A stretch of 64,000 bases of DNA from Aphrocallistes beatrix (taxonomy: Eukaryota; Porifera; Hexactinellida; Sceptrulophora; Aphrocallistidae), in the NCBI GenBank assembly GCA_963281255.1, contig OY725490.1, positions 4,836,001 to 4,900,000 of the forward strand. Reading direction: 5' to 3'. Both the position numbers and the translations under genes were made by a program. Under the pieces are notes generated by a model. The model saw only the letters and a program-made list of their open reading frames with translations. It did not search any database and was not told the origin of the DNA. Positions 54,795 to 64,000 of this stretch are shown here, piece by piece; the stretch's first letter is position 1; the number at the start of each line of letters is the position of its first letter.

Positions 54795-55091
54795 CAGTGC
54801 TCAACAAACCCTAATTTACACCTGGGATTTTTCTATTCATAGCAACTACCTCAAACTTGTATGGCCTCCCTACTAAAAATAGCATAAAACGGAAAAGATG
54901 CAGCAAAATTCGTAGACAACGAAGTTAAGCCACCAAATTCCCGAGCGTGGTGGCTAACTAAGTCATCAAATTTTATTAAGTACCGAATATTTAACTAGCG
55001 TTTTGGAATTTGGTGGCTACTATTGGTCACCAGAAAAAGTAAATAGTGGTTAAGATAGCCACCACCAAATTTCCAATTGAGGCGAGCACTG
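54795..55091. mobile_element. Candidate hAT-type MITE
   Basis: CAGTGCTCAAC at the left and GGCGAGCACTG at the right (8-bp inverted ends CAGTGCTC). The interior repeats 'ccaccaaattcc', 'gtggtggctaac' and 'aatttggtggctac' in both orientations. The flanks do not show a clear 8-bp duplication. It directly follows the R1 end at 54790. 297 bp. Confidence 0.6.
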
Positions 55092-55274
55092 ATATGTTAT
55101 CATCTTTCTCGAAATAAATGGATTTCCGCATTCTAAAGAATATCGAGAAATTCCTAGATTGAGTTGCATATTTTTTAGACTCCGCAAATGCATAGAAAGC
55201 GCGGGATATTCATAATATTTGTAATATTCGACAATAAATGGGCTACAACTGAATTTGCCGTCCATATCCCATAT

Positions 55275-55421
55275 AAATGAGTAATTCGAATGTGGAGAAT
55301 TGGAATTTGAAGTTAAATTAAGCCTATCTCTTGCATATTACTAAATCCTTTGATTCAATAAATAGTTAAATATTTGTATGAAAATTTTGGGGTGTTGGAA
55401 TACTTTTGTCTAGGAAGTGTA
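55275..55421. repeat. Right half of a Tc1-like MITE
   Basis: 'cgaatgtggagaattggaat', 'gaagttaaattaagcctatc' and the end GGAATACTTTTGTCTAGGAA + GTG-TA match the right half of the copy at 15125. The left end is absent. 55422-55905 shows nothing recognisable. Confidence 0.75.
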
Positions 55422-55905
55422 GTAGAACTAGGATATTACTTAAGTACATATGGGAAGGAATATATACAACGTACAATCCCTAAATATGTACAAATCGAGT
55501 TTGCACTACATAGAGATCCATAATGTAGATAGATTTGCGTTCAAAATATGAGTATGTACTAAACCGAAGTAGGCTTCTCCCGTGGAAGTACTAAACGAGT
55601 TCTACCGTACTGTGCACTGGCATTATACTATTTGTTCTTTCTGATTTGTAAAATCATGAATTTTTATTGATACAAGTCTGGAACGGGAAAAAGAGCATGG
55701 TAACAATTTTAAAAAAGGTATTTGATGTTGTGATGAATAGAACAACCTTACATAATGGAATCCCTGATTTATCGTCACCTTTGGAGTCGTGGAAAATTCC
55801 ATCAACTTAGGGATGGCTGGAATAATGAATCTTTTGAAATAACTCTATTTAAATGATTACAAATTACAAATAATATAATCTTAGAATAATTTCAAATTAA
55901 ACACA

Positions 55906-56352
55906 TCCATCTATAAAACTCGATTAATCAATATATATACAAGTACGCTTAGCTTGCTTGCGCTGCGCAGCTGGAGGACAATTTATGTCCACCGAGGCGT
56001 CATTGGGCGCTTGGGGTCACATTGATTAATTATAAAGGAGATAGCATCTCTAAATAAGTCTGTCCTACTGTTATAAACAATATCGTAGGAAAAATCACCA
56101 AATTTGCCAATTTTTTGATAATAGTTGCATCATATGTGAGGTATGTTAATATAGATATTCTCTTAAGATTTCAGCATTCTAAGTCAAAAAACTGAAATTT
56201 TTAGTTATAAAAAAGGTGCAAATGACGTCATAATTCCATGATGAGCAGACATTTTATTCTGAGGTCAGAGCTTAGTGAATCCATGGCCAAAAGACACATG
56301 CCGCAAATCAGCTTTCTGTGCCTGGCAGTTTCTTCAATCAATTAGTTACATA
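55906..56352 (+). mobile_element. R1 copy facing the next R1
   Basis: Left end motif (ATAAAACTCGATTAAT, 55913-55928), TA-run, head ACAAGTACGCTTAGCTTGCT with decayed second stem, shortened body, and tail 'agtttcttcaatcaattagt' at 56327-56346. A (TA)n run of about 26 bp joins it tail-to-tail to the reverse copy at 56379. Confidence 0.8.
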
Positions 56353-56378
56353 TATATATATATATATATATATCTGTG

Positions 56379-56776
56379 ACGGATTGATTGAAGAAGCTGT
56401 AAGGCACAGAAAGCTGATTTTTGGCATGTGGGAGTCTTTTAGCTATTGCTTCACTAAATTCTGAGCTCAGATAAAAAATGTCATAGAATTATGACGTCAT
56501 TGTTACCATTTTTAGAATTAGAAATTTATGTGATTCAACTATCATCAAAAAATGATGACTCATCACTTTGTTATGACGTCATTATTACACATCAAAATTT
56601 CAAAAATTGACAGTTGATTTTTCGAGCGTTATCGATTATAACAGTAAGACAGACGTATTTATAGATGTTATCTCTCTTATAATTAATCAATGTGGCCCCA
56701 GGCGCCTGAAGGGCGACTCCAGCGGACACAAAGTCTCCGCCAGCCCCGCAGCGCAAGCAAGCGAAGCGGGATTGTA
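56379..56776 (-). mobile_element. R1 copy, reverse, tail-to-tail with the previous one
   Basis: Starts with the complement of the tail (GACGGATTGATTGAAGAAGC), then the body with 'aaaaaatgatgactcatcac' and 'ttatgacgtcattattac', then the head complement: 'ggcgcctgaagggcgactcc', 'gcggacacaaagtctccgcc' and 'cgcaagcaagcgaagcggga'. The pair makes a ~870-bp inverted repeat. Confidence 0.85.
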
Positions 56777-56779
56777 TAT

Positions 56780-57654
56780 ATGATTTTGATTGCTTGTGAG
56801 TATCCCAAATTTGGTAGAAATGACCTTCGCATTGATCTTGTCATCAAGAGTAGAGGTATAATGTGTACTTAGACAGGGTGTCAAATATTCCGAAACAAAT
56901 TTGGCTGACGTATTACAGATAAATCATTTACGAAAATAAAGAGGATTATCTCAATCCTTTTGCACTCCAAAGGCCTGTAATTCTCAGTTTATTTTGTAAG
57001 CTGGATCATATATTTCATGTAGTCTTTTATTTCAGCAAAGAACCTATTATATTAAAGACATTTTATGCCTATACTTTAAAATTATTCATTTTATTATTAA
57101 CAATTTTAGCATTATGATTCAATTACGGATATAAAAGTGCTAATGGCCTATCTAATAAGGTAAATAGTAATCTTTTAAAATTCAAATTTTGGAGTCAAGA
57201 CTGTATGTAATTATATAAATTTTATAAGAAATGTCTTCTACGTAATGAGCCAAACCATAGCCTACTATATACAAGTATATAGTAGGCTATGGTAGAACTC
57301 ATTTCAATGCAAGAAGGGTGATAGATTTCACACAAATTTGATAAAAAACAAGAGACCTTAGTTGAATCAAGAAAGTAAAATTGATTGTTGCAGAACTTCT
57401 GAGGCAACCTATATACAGTTTAATGTATTGGTATACCCACCACTTAGTATGTAATTATCAAGAAACGAAACCTACGTTATTTACGGCCTATTCACCAACT
57501 TACCAAACTGTGGATGAGTTTATTCGAAAAATTGTTAAAATTTCAGAATCAATCCATCCCCAACTCGGTTTTACTAAAAATTATATATTAATATTGCTTC
57601 AAAGTATATTTATAGAGTTCAGAAAATTAAAAATTTGGTACAAAATATAGCTTA
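56780..57654. other. Unassigned sequence around a short palindrome
   Basis: Apart from the palindrome at 57256-57291 I see no element ends or domains. Small frames at 57381 and 57655 carry no signature. Confidence 0.35.
57256..57291. repeat. 36-bp palindrome made only of R2 ends
   Basis: The 16-bp arm CATAGCCTACTATATA and its exact complement are separated by CAAG. These are the left and right termini of the R2 subfamily seen at 32220, joined without an interior. The 7-bp flanks (gccaaac and gtagaac) do not match. Confidence 0.9.
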
Positions 57655-57770
57655 GTGTGCTACAGGATGACTAATCATGATTTTATCAACGAATATACAT
57701 ACTTTGATTCCATGCTAATATATGCTTGTAAGACATTCTTAAATAAAGGTCTATCATGCATGGCTAATAC
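57655..57770. repeat. R2 fragment
   Basis: 'gatgactaatcatgatttta', 'cgaatatacatactttgatt' and 'ccatgctaatatatgcttg' match the R2 segment at about 13915-13980 in the same order. No ends. Confidence 0.65.
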
Positions 57771-59109
57771 TTTTATGATATATTGTATATATATTCGATG
57801 GTTTTCCATTTATCCATGGTCACGGTTCTCGAAGTTGGTGATTAAGCCTTATAAAACGTAGGTCACGCATGAAATTATTTTTGATTAAATAAGGTGTTAG
57901 CTGAAATCCAATTGTCTAAAGAAATTAACCGAAATTTCGGGGTATAAAATAAGGTTCAGTTTCAAATCTATCGCCGTAATTCGGAATAACTTGGTTAGGG
58001 AATTCTGAAGTAAATTAATATTAATTTTGTAGTAAGTCAAAGGAGAAAAAGTTCCTGGAATATCTTCTAAATTGTAAAGAGCTGCTGGTAATGATAAAGA
58101 CCATAGTAATTTTATAGATGAAATTGAATCATGGCCTCTAAGCTGTGATGAAAAGCTGGTGTGGGATTAAAATGGAAGAAGCTTTACATGTAAGATACCT
58201 GACCATGAGTGTTTGTACAATTGTTTTGTGAACGAAAAAGCTAAATACAATCTACTAATGGTCGATAGGGACTAGATCCTGCTCATATAACGAAAAACTT
58301 TAATTACACGATTTCTCTAGAGAATGGTAATATTGAATAATATATTCAAGAGAAGTTTCTCAAAGTTCTTTGAAGTATTCAAGAAATTAAAGAATAATTT
58401 CCTTATTTGTGGAAATATCGACTATTATCGATTTTTAAAATAAAATGAATGTAAATCTTTTTCCTAATAGCATCCGCTCACTTGCTCTTTTGAAGAAGAT
58501 CGCCTTTATGGAACTGGAAGAATTTTCACAAATGTCTGTATTGCATTACGTGTCTTTTGCGCCATCCAATTCACAATTGCGATAATATTAACAAAATTGA
58601 AGCTAATAAAAAACTTTGTATGGAAAAAATGAGGGCTAAGTGAACAAGCAATTTTGAGCATTGAACTTGAGCTTGCAAGAAAGATAACACTGCCTGGATA
58701 AAACTCGCTATAGAGGAAAAATGCAGTAGACGTTCCTGTTTGTGAACCCCATTTTAACCTTGGGCTACGCCACTTTGTTCGAAATTACTTTTCAAATAAA
58801 TATATTTCCATTTGTTGGAGATGCAATTTAACAATTTTATTCACTATAATATTTGAAAATTTATGGGTCTATAACTGGAGTCAAGCAGTTGAAATTGGGA
58901 CACTATAATACCTAAGAAATCCTTTTGTCCCTCAAACAAGGAAAGTTTAGAGAAAATATAGAACAAACAGTATCTTAACAATTCAAACAAGTAAATTCGA
59001 TTGGGCATTCTTGCTCTGAGTTAATCTAAAATATAATGGCAATCTCTCCCCAAGCTGGAAGGCACTAATCTTGAAGTACTTCTAGCTTTTATTGCCTTTC
59101 AGAAGAATC
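57771..59109. other. Decayed coding-like sequence, unidentified
   Basis: Plus-strand frames contain protein-like stretches broken by stops, such as NYTISLENGN near 58305 and RSLALLKKIAFMELEEF near 58480. I cannot assign a family; it may be an old transposase. No terminal repeats. Confidence 0.3.
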
Positions 59110-59152
59110 ATCCTTACTATTAAAACTCGATTAATGTGTGTGTATGTGTATA

Positions 59153-59666
59153 TACAGTCGACTCTCGTTAACACGTACACCAAGGGACCGTGGAGATTTG
59201 TACTCCTTATCCGGAGTACGTATTAACCGAAATACGTACATAGCCACATTTGTCCAAAATACTTAATATACATAGTGATAACTACGTGAGAGTATGAAAT
59301 TGTACTTGTCAATAGAGAACTCATTATCCATGTTGTATTAACGAGATTCGACTGTATTTTCATTAAGAAATATCTGTCTAGTATCAATCTACGTAGTACA
59401 TACTACGTACCATATTCAAAGTGCTCGTAGGCACACACCTGTTCGTATTATCCGTGTTCGTATTAACCGATGTATTTAGTATTGAAAACGCACTGAAGGG
59501 GACCCACAAATCGTACTTATTATCCGATATTTCGTCTTATCCGTGTCGTGTTAACCGGAGTTCGTTTGTATATATTTTGCCATAGATTAGGTTGGGGAAT
59601 CAAAACTTGTACTTCTTATCCGATTGTACTCCTTATCCGTGTTCGTATTAACGAGAGTCGACTGTA
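59153..59666. mobile_element. Pogo-like MITE, ~510-bp type
   Basis: TA-CAGTCGACTCTCGTTAACAC to ATTAACGAGAGTCGACTG-TA. Interior repeats of 'ttcgtattaacc', 'gtactccttatccg' and 'cttattatccg' in both halves, as in pogo-derived MITEs. No transposase. Confidence 0.85.
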
Positions 59667-59917
59667 TATATATATACACGTATATATCACTGTAACGAAT
59701 TGATTGAAGAAACTGTCAGGCCCAGAAAGCTGATTCTTGGCATTTCTTTTGGCTATGGCTCCAGTAAGTTCTGAGCTCAGAACAAAATGTCGACTCATCA
59801 TTGAATTATGACGTCATTGTCACATTTTTAAAAGTTAAGCTACACAGTTATTCGAGCATAACTCAGCCATTATAGGAGATAGAAAGCTGAAATTTTAATA
59901 GAATCTGTATACTACTA

Positions 59918-61139
59918 AGGGCAACCCATGGGTTCCAGGATTAGAGAGACAAAAATTAATTCAGCAATAATTATAAAGGTAAACTACATTAAATGTTCAA
60001 AATATTCCCCCTTATTCTGAATACAGAGTTCCAACCGCTCCAACCATTTATGAAAAGTTTTTTTGTACTATTCTTTGGGGATGGCTTTGAGATACTGGAA
60101 AATGGCACTTCCAAGCTGGTGGTTGGTCTCAAAATCTCTTCTAGACAGATGCAATTTGAGGTTGTTAAACAGCCAGAAGTCACAGAGAGAGAGAGATCTG
60201 GGCTGTAAGGTGGATGCTGAAGCTCCACAACCCCCAAAGAATCCAACGTATCCTTCACAAGCCGAGTTTTATGGGGCCTAGCATTATCATGGAGAATTCG
60301 CAGGCCTTTACATATGGTACGTGGGCGCCTCTCTTTATAGTGCTGTTCTCCTGCAGCAAGGCAGGTAGTGGCATAATACTCCCTTGTAACTCTTTGGCCT
60401 TTAGGTAAGCATATTTGAGCCACTGATCCATGTGCGTCAAAGAAAATTGTGTACAGTACCTTACGTCCAAACCTATCGGGCCTGGCTTTTTTGGAGGGGG
60501 GGTTTCTTGATCCGTCGTCATTTTTCCTACCCAGGTACATGTAGCCGACTTTCTTTCCGGTTCATTATAACTTATCCACGTTCCATCCCCAGTAAAGATT
60601 TCGTAAAGACGCCTAGGATCTGCATTGCTATATTCCTTTAAGAGTTCTTTAGACATTTTTAGACGTGCCAATCGCTGAGATTCGGTGAGTTTATGCGGAA
60701 TCCAACGTGCACAAAGCTTTCGCATTTGAAGATCGATGGTCAGAATCCTCTCAACACTTCCCGTTGATATCCCAGATTCATAAGCAATATCTTTGATGCT
60801 ACAGTGTGGGTACTCATCAACAATAGCCTTAATGCGAGCGATATTCTCGTCTGTCCGAACCTTAAATTCGGGGCCTGGTCGAAGGTCATCTTCAACAGAT
60901 AGTCTTCCTCCTCGGAAGCGAGCTGCCCACTCACATACCCTCGAATAAGAAAGGTGCATGCAGTTATTTTCAATCAAGTATTACAATCTCGCGAATCTCA
61001 GAAAATATGCGTGCGATTGAGTTGAACTCAACTGCAATCGAAAGGTAATCCTCGAAATATATATTACTATGGTAATCTAATATATATGATCTGATTACGA
61101 GTAGATGTAGGTCAACTCCTGGAACCCATGGGTTGCCCT
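59918..61139 (-). mobile_element. Mariner transposon, near full length
   Basis: Ends AGGGCAACCCATGGGTTCCA and the complement TGGAACCCATGGGTTGCCCT, flanked by TA. 1222 bp. The terminal repeat contains an internal palindrome, AACCCATGGGTT, so each end can also pair with itself. It is inserted in the body of the R1 element at 59110. Confidence 0.9.
60010..60977 (-). pseudogene. Mariner transposase, near full length, frameshifted
   Basis: N to C: HTH region with SRVCEWAARFRGGRLSVEDD then LRPGPEFKVRTDENIARIKA, second HTH (CSIKDIAYESGISTGSVERI), KLTESQRLARLKMSKELL, first catalytic Asp in IFTGDGTWISYNEPERKS (usually GDE; here GDG), then a frame change near 60520 to KARPDRFGRKVLYTIFFDAH, second Asp in LRILHDNARPHKTRLVKD, then ELQHPPYSPDLSL. 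A second frame change near the GA-run at 60185-60195 precedes the third-Asp block and C-terminus (LFINGWSGWN-type). It starts at the minus-strand ATG at 60977 or further upstream. All three catalytic blocks can be traced. Confidence 0.88.
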
Positions 61140-61271
61140 TAGCAACATATCTCACATATGATACAACAATCATCAAAAAATGATGACTCATCACTTTGTT
61201 ATGACGTCATCATTACTCATCAAAATTTTAAAATTGGTAAATTTTTTGAGATTTTTCGTGCGATATACTTG

Positions 61272-61736
61272 TACACTAAGCGGACAAAAGTATTTCAACA
61301 CTTGATTATTTTCCATACAAATAATACTAAATGGGTTACTTCTAAACGGTATGGGATGCAGTTAATCGGATTCCAGATTCGAAAAATACGCATTCAAATT
61401 AGTCACAGGTTAATTTTTCTAATTAATCATTCATTCTTAACTTTTTCTAATTATCAATTAGCGCCACTTTATGCTACAGACACCCATTTTTAACACTATA
61501 CATGATGGCAATGAATTACTTATGGTGGCTCAGGCGGATAAGATTTTTCATTGAGTTGAGTAATTTATTAGTTATGTTCAACTATGACTAATTCGAATGT
61601 GTAGATTTCGAATCTGAAATAAGATTCTTAGTATCTCTTTGAATTTGAACGTATTGCCCTTCATGAAATAATCCGATTTAGTATTATTTGTATGGGAAAG
61701 AATCAAGTGTTGAAAAACTTTTGTTCGCTTAGTGTA
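61272..61736. mobile_element. Tc1-like MITE, copy 4
   Basis: TA-CACTAAGCGGACAAAAGTAT to ACTTTTGTTCGCTTAGTG-TA. Interior 'gcacttgattattttcc'-like and 'cgaatgtgtagatttcgaat' match the copy at 1364. Inserted into the R1 element at 59110, where the body resumes at 61737. Confidence 0.85.
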
Positions 61737-61883
61737 GATTATAACAGTAGGATAGACGTATTTAGAGATATCGCCCTTTTGATTAACCAATGTGACCTCA
61801 GGGACCGAAGGGAGCCTCCGGCGGACACTTTGTTCGCCAGCCGCATAGCGCACTCAAGCGAAGCGCGCTTGTAAATAAATAAA

Positions 61884-62635
61884 TACAGGGTGGGGAATAA
61901 GTTCTGCAACAAGCTTCATTAGGTATAAATTTCTTATACTCAAACAATCTTAGTTATTATGCTCCTTAGAGATTGTAATATTTTCAATGATTTTAAAAGA
62001 TTTTTCGATTCTATGACTTAGAAATGTGTTTTGTACGGTGAGTTTTGAGAAAAAATAATGTGTCCTGGTCCGCAGCGAAAATCGTGAATCAGGGCCCACT
62101 GCTTCTGTAAAAAATGTCTTCACAATCGATGTCCCATGACGATTTAGCACCTGCTAGCTTTCATTCGACATAGAAATATTTCATAAATCCACTGAATTCG
62201 TAATCAGAAACGAGAAAAAGTTATTCAGTCGCAGTTCAAATTAGGTACATTTTGCAAAATTCCCCAAATGGCACTTTTTTTCACATCATAAAGAAATATG
62301 ATCCAATTGGTCTTCAAAATGCACTGATCTGAACATCTTATATCTATACAAATTTAGAGTGTTCGAGGAAAATGTGTGAGCTAATTTTTCCTTGAATTTG
62401 AAGATTCTGGGAAGATAACTTGAAAAGCAGTGGGCCCTGAATCACGATTTTAGCTGCGGACCAGGACACATATTTTTTCACAAAACACATTTCCAAGTCA
62501 TAGAATCGAAAATCTTTTAAAATCATTGAAGATATTCGAATTACAATCTCTAAGGACAATAATAACTAAGATCGGCTTAGTATAAGAAATTTTATACCTA
62601 ATGAAGCTTGTGACAGAACTTATTCCCACCCAGTA
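61884..62635. mobile_element. Fold-back mariner-type MITE with long arms
   Basis: TA-CAGGGTGGGGAATAAGTTCT to AGAACTTATTCCCACCCAG-TA. The complementarity continues well inside: 'aagcttcattaggtataaat', 'gtgtcctggtccgcagcgaa', 'gaatcagggcccactgcttc' on the left recur as complements near 62400-62580. The arms reach about 250 bp with a central spacer of about 220 bp. No transposase frame. Confidence 0.85.
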
Positions 62636-62671
62636 TACATTAATCGAGTTTTAATAGTAAAGATATATATA

Positions 62672-62887
62672 TCTGTAACGAATTGATTGAAGAAACTGCC
62701 AGGCGTAAAAGTTGATTTTTCCATGTGGGAGTCTTTTGGCTATGGCTCCAATAAGTTCAGAGCTCAGAGCAAAATGTCGACTTATCATGTAATTATGACG
62801 TCATTGTCACATTTTAAAAAGATAAGCAATACAGTTATTCGAGCATAACTCAGCCATTATGGGAGATAGAAGGCTGAAATTTTAATA
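62672..62887 (-). repeat. R1 tail and part of body, reverse, truncated
   Basis: 'ctgtaacgaattgattgaag', 'ccatgtgggagtcttttggc' and 'ggctgaaattttaatataat' run from the complement of the tail into the body, then stop at 62887 where a forward R1 head begins. It lies directly after the right end of the 59110 element. Confidence 0.8.
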
Positions 62888-62892
62888 TAATA

Positions 62893-63639
62893 TAAGCGCG
62901 CTTCGCTTGCTTGCGCTGCGCGGCTGGCAGACACTTTGTGTCCGCCGGAGGCTCCCTTCGGTCGCCTGGAGGTGAGGCTGGTTAATTATAAGGGGGATAT
63001 CATCTCTAAATATGTCCATCTTAGTTTTAAAAGCGATTTCACGCGAAAAATCACCAAATTTGTCAATTTTTAAAATTTTGATGAGTAATGATGACGTCAT
63101 TACAAAGTGATGAGTCATCATTTTTTGATGATAGTTGCATCATATGTGAAGTATGTTAGTATACAGATTCTATTAAAATTTCAGCCTTCTATCCTATAAT
63201 GGCTGAGTTATGCTCGAAAAACTGTGTTGCTTAACTTTTAAAAATGTGATAATGACGTCATAATTCCATGATGAGTCGACATTTTGCTCTGAGCTCAGAA
63301 CTTACTGGAACCATAGCCAAAATACTCCCACATGCCAAAAATTGGCATTCTATGACCAGCAGTTTCTTCAATCAATTCGTTACAGAGATATATATATATA
63401 CAGTTGACTCCGCTTAATACGGCCACTGTTTAATCGGGTCAGCCGCTTAATCGGGCCACTTTTGGTAGGACCAGAATAGCTCTCGCACATAGAAGCTAAT
63501 ACAGAATATTTTCGGTTAATAGGGTCCTCCGCTTAATCGGGGCAAAATGTCCTCTGACCGATGTGGCCCTATTAAGCGGAGTCGACTGTATATACATACA
63601 TATATATACAAACATTAATCGAGTTTTAATTGTAAGGAC
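62893..63639 (+). mobile_element. R1 copy with a pogo MITE in its TA tail
   Basis: Starts AAGCGCGCTTCGCTTGCTTG; head hairpins GGCAGACAC-TTT-GTGTCCGCC and GGCTCCC-TTCG-GTCGCC. Complete body with 'tgatgacgtcattacaaagt', tail 'agtttcttcaatcaattcgt', then a TA run holding the pogo-like MITE (63399-63590), and the end motif ATTAATCGAGTTTTAATTGT + AAGGA. Confidence 0.9.
63399..63590. mobile_element. Pogo-like ~190-bp MITE, copy 4
   Basis: TA-CAGTTGACTCCGCTTAATAC to TTAAGCGGAGTCGACTG-TA. Nearly identical to the copies at 26691 and 41540. Inserted in the TA-rich tail of the surrounding R1. Confidence 0.9.
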
Positions 63640-63893
63640 AAGCGCGCTTCGCTTGCTTGCGTTGCGCGGCTAGCGGACACTTTGTGTCCGCCTGAGGCTC
63701 CCTTCGGTTGCCTGGAAGTGACATTGGTTAATTATAAGGGAGGTATCATCTCTAAATATGTCCATCTTAGTTTTAAAATCGATATCACTCGAAAAATCAC
63801 CAAAATTGTCAATTTTTAAAATTTTGATGAGTAATGATAACGTCATAACAAAGTGACGAGTCATCATTTTTTGATGATAATTGCATCATATGC
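63639..63893 (+). mobile_element. R1 copy abutting the previous R1 end, truncated
   Basis: The head (CAAGCGCGCTTCGCTTGCTT; GCGGACAC-TTT-GTGTCCGC; GGCTCCC-TTCG-GTTGCC) begins at the end motif of the previous R1 with no spacer. The body ends at 'gataattgcatcatatgcag', then unrelated sequence begins. Confidence 0.85.
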
Positions 63894-64000
63894 AGGCTTT
63901 CATCTAGGCGTACGTACTAGGCGTACGGCGCGCCTATAGGCGCGTATTTGATCCCATGGATCATAATTAGGCGTATGATTTTTTGAGGCTAGGCGCGCGG
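63894..64000. other. Start of a GC-richer element at the window edge
   Basis: Repeats of TAGGCGTACG and GGCGCGCCTATAGGCGCG-type palindromes occur, ending in 'gaggctaggcgcgcgg'. It interrupts the R1 body. The rest lies outside the window, so I cannot classify it. Confidence 0.5.

Larger units (their letters stand above)
59110..62664 (-). mobile_element. R1 element hosting four other transposons
   Basis: Left end ATCCTTACTATTAAAACTCG, right end CGAGTTTTAATAGTAAAGAT. The R1 body is in reverse orientation and continues across interruptions: 59690-59917, 61140-61271 and 61737-61877 (head: 'gaccgaagggagcctccggc'). Insertions: pogo-like 59153-59666, mariner 59918-61139, Tc1-like MITE 61272-61736, fold-back mariner-type MITE 61884-62635. 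All sit at TA dinucleotides. Without them R1 is about 600 bp. Confidence 0.88.

Noticed and set aside
57381-57861. Next lipase exon (cap domain)
   Set aside because: The frames show no lipase motifs, and 57655-57770 is an R2 fragment.

Overview
This window is AT-rich metazoan (invertebrate) DNA. It has no operon-like gene packing. Instead I see one host gene in small exons with canonical GT..AG borders, separated by ~10 kb introns packed with eukaryotic DNA transposons (Tc1/mariner, pogo/Tigger-like, hAT, PIF/Harbinger-like, and unclassified fold-back elements) plus Ty3/gypsy pieces. I cannot name the species. The range of mariner/Tc1 types would fit an arthropod (a copepod is possible), but that is a guess.

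Host gene: three consecutive + strand exons of a monoglyceride-lipase-like serine hydrolase (MGLL family) lie at 5919-6025, 16470-16606 and 26983-27093. Their codon phases join exactly. Together they encode the HG..EH oxyanion segment, the GHGRSDGER segment and the GHSM|G nucleophile elbow, which is split by a phase-0 intron. The first coding exon(s) and the exons for the catalytic Asp and His were not found. They lie outside the window or in the 37 kb after exon 27093.

Repeat families (working names). R1: about 0.5 kb, with a head island of GC-rich hairpins, a conserved body, a TA-rich tail and an end motif containing TTAATCGAGTTTTAATAGTAA; at least 15 full or partial copies. R2: fold-back elements starting CATAGCCTAC and ending GTAGGCTATG, with 7-bp target duplications. 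R3 and R4 are older dispersed repeats. Four near-identical ~190-bp pogo-like MITEs and six Tc1-like MITE copies or fragments (four complete, ~450-490 bp) are scattered through the window.

Layout: 1-5900, R1 with nested mariners and a mariner just before the first lipase exon. 6.1-16.4 kb, intron 1 (deleted Tc1, an inverted duplication around an R1 that holds gypsy integrase, and a pogo-like element hosting R2 and a hAT MITE). 16.6-27 kb, intron 2 (R1 tandem pair, MITEs, R1 inverted copy). 27-36 kb, a Harbinger-like element carrying three successive R2-type insertions with a gypsy gag-protease-RT fragment at the core. 36-45.7 kb, Tc1 piece, three broken hAT transposases and a second Harbinger-like copy. 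46-50 kb, an old R2, a pentamer satellite and a nearly intact 580-aa hAT transposase ORF. 50-64 kb, tandem repeat, Tc1 remnant and many R1 copies, one holding four other transposons.

Most coding capacity is dead transposon sequence. The most unusual material is the R1 hairpin island, where stems differ between copies but stay paired, and the R2 family with its 7-bp target duplications and nesting.
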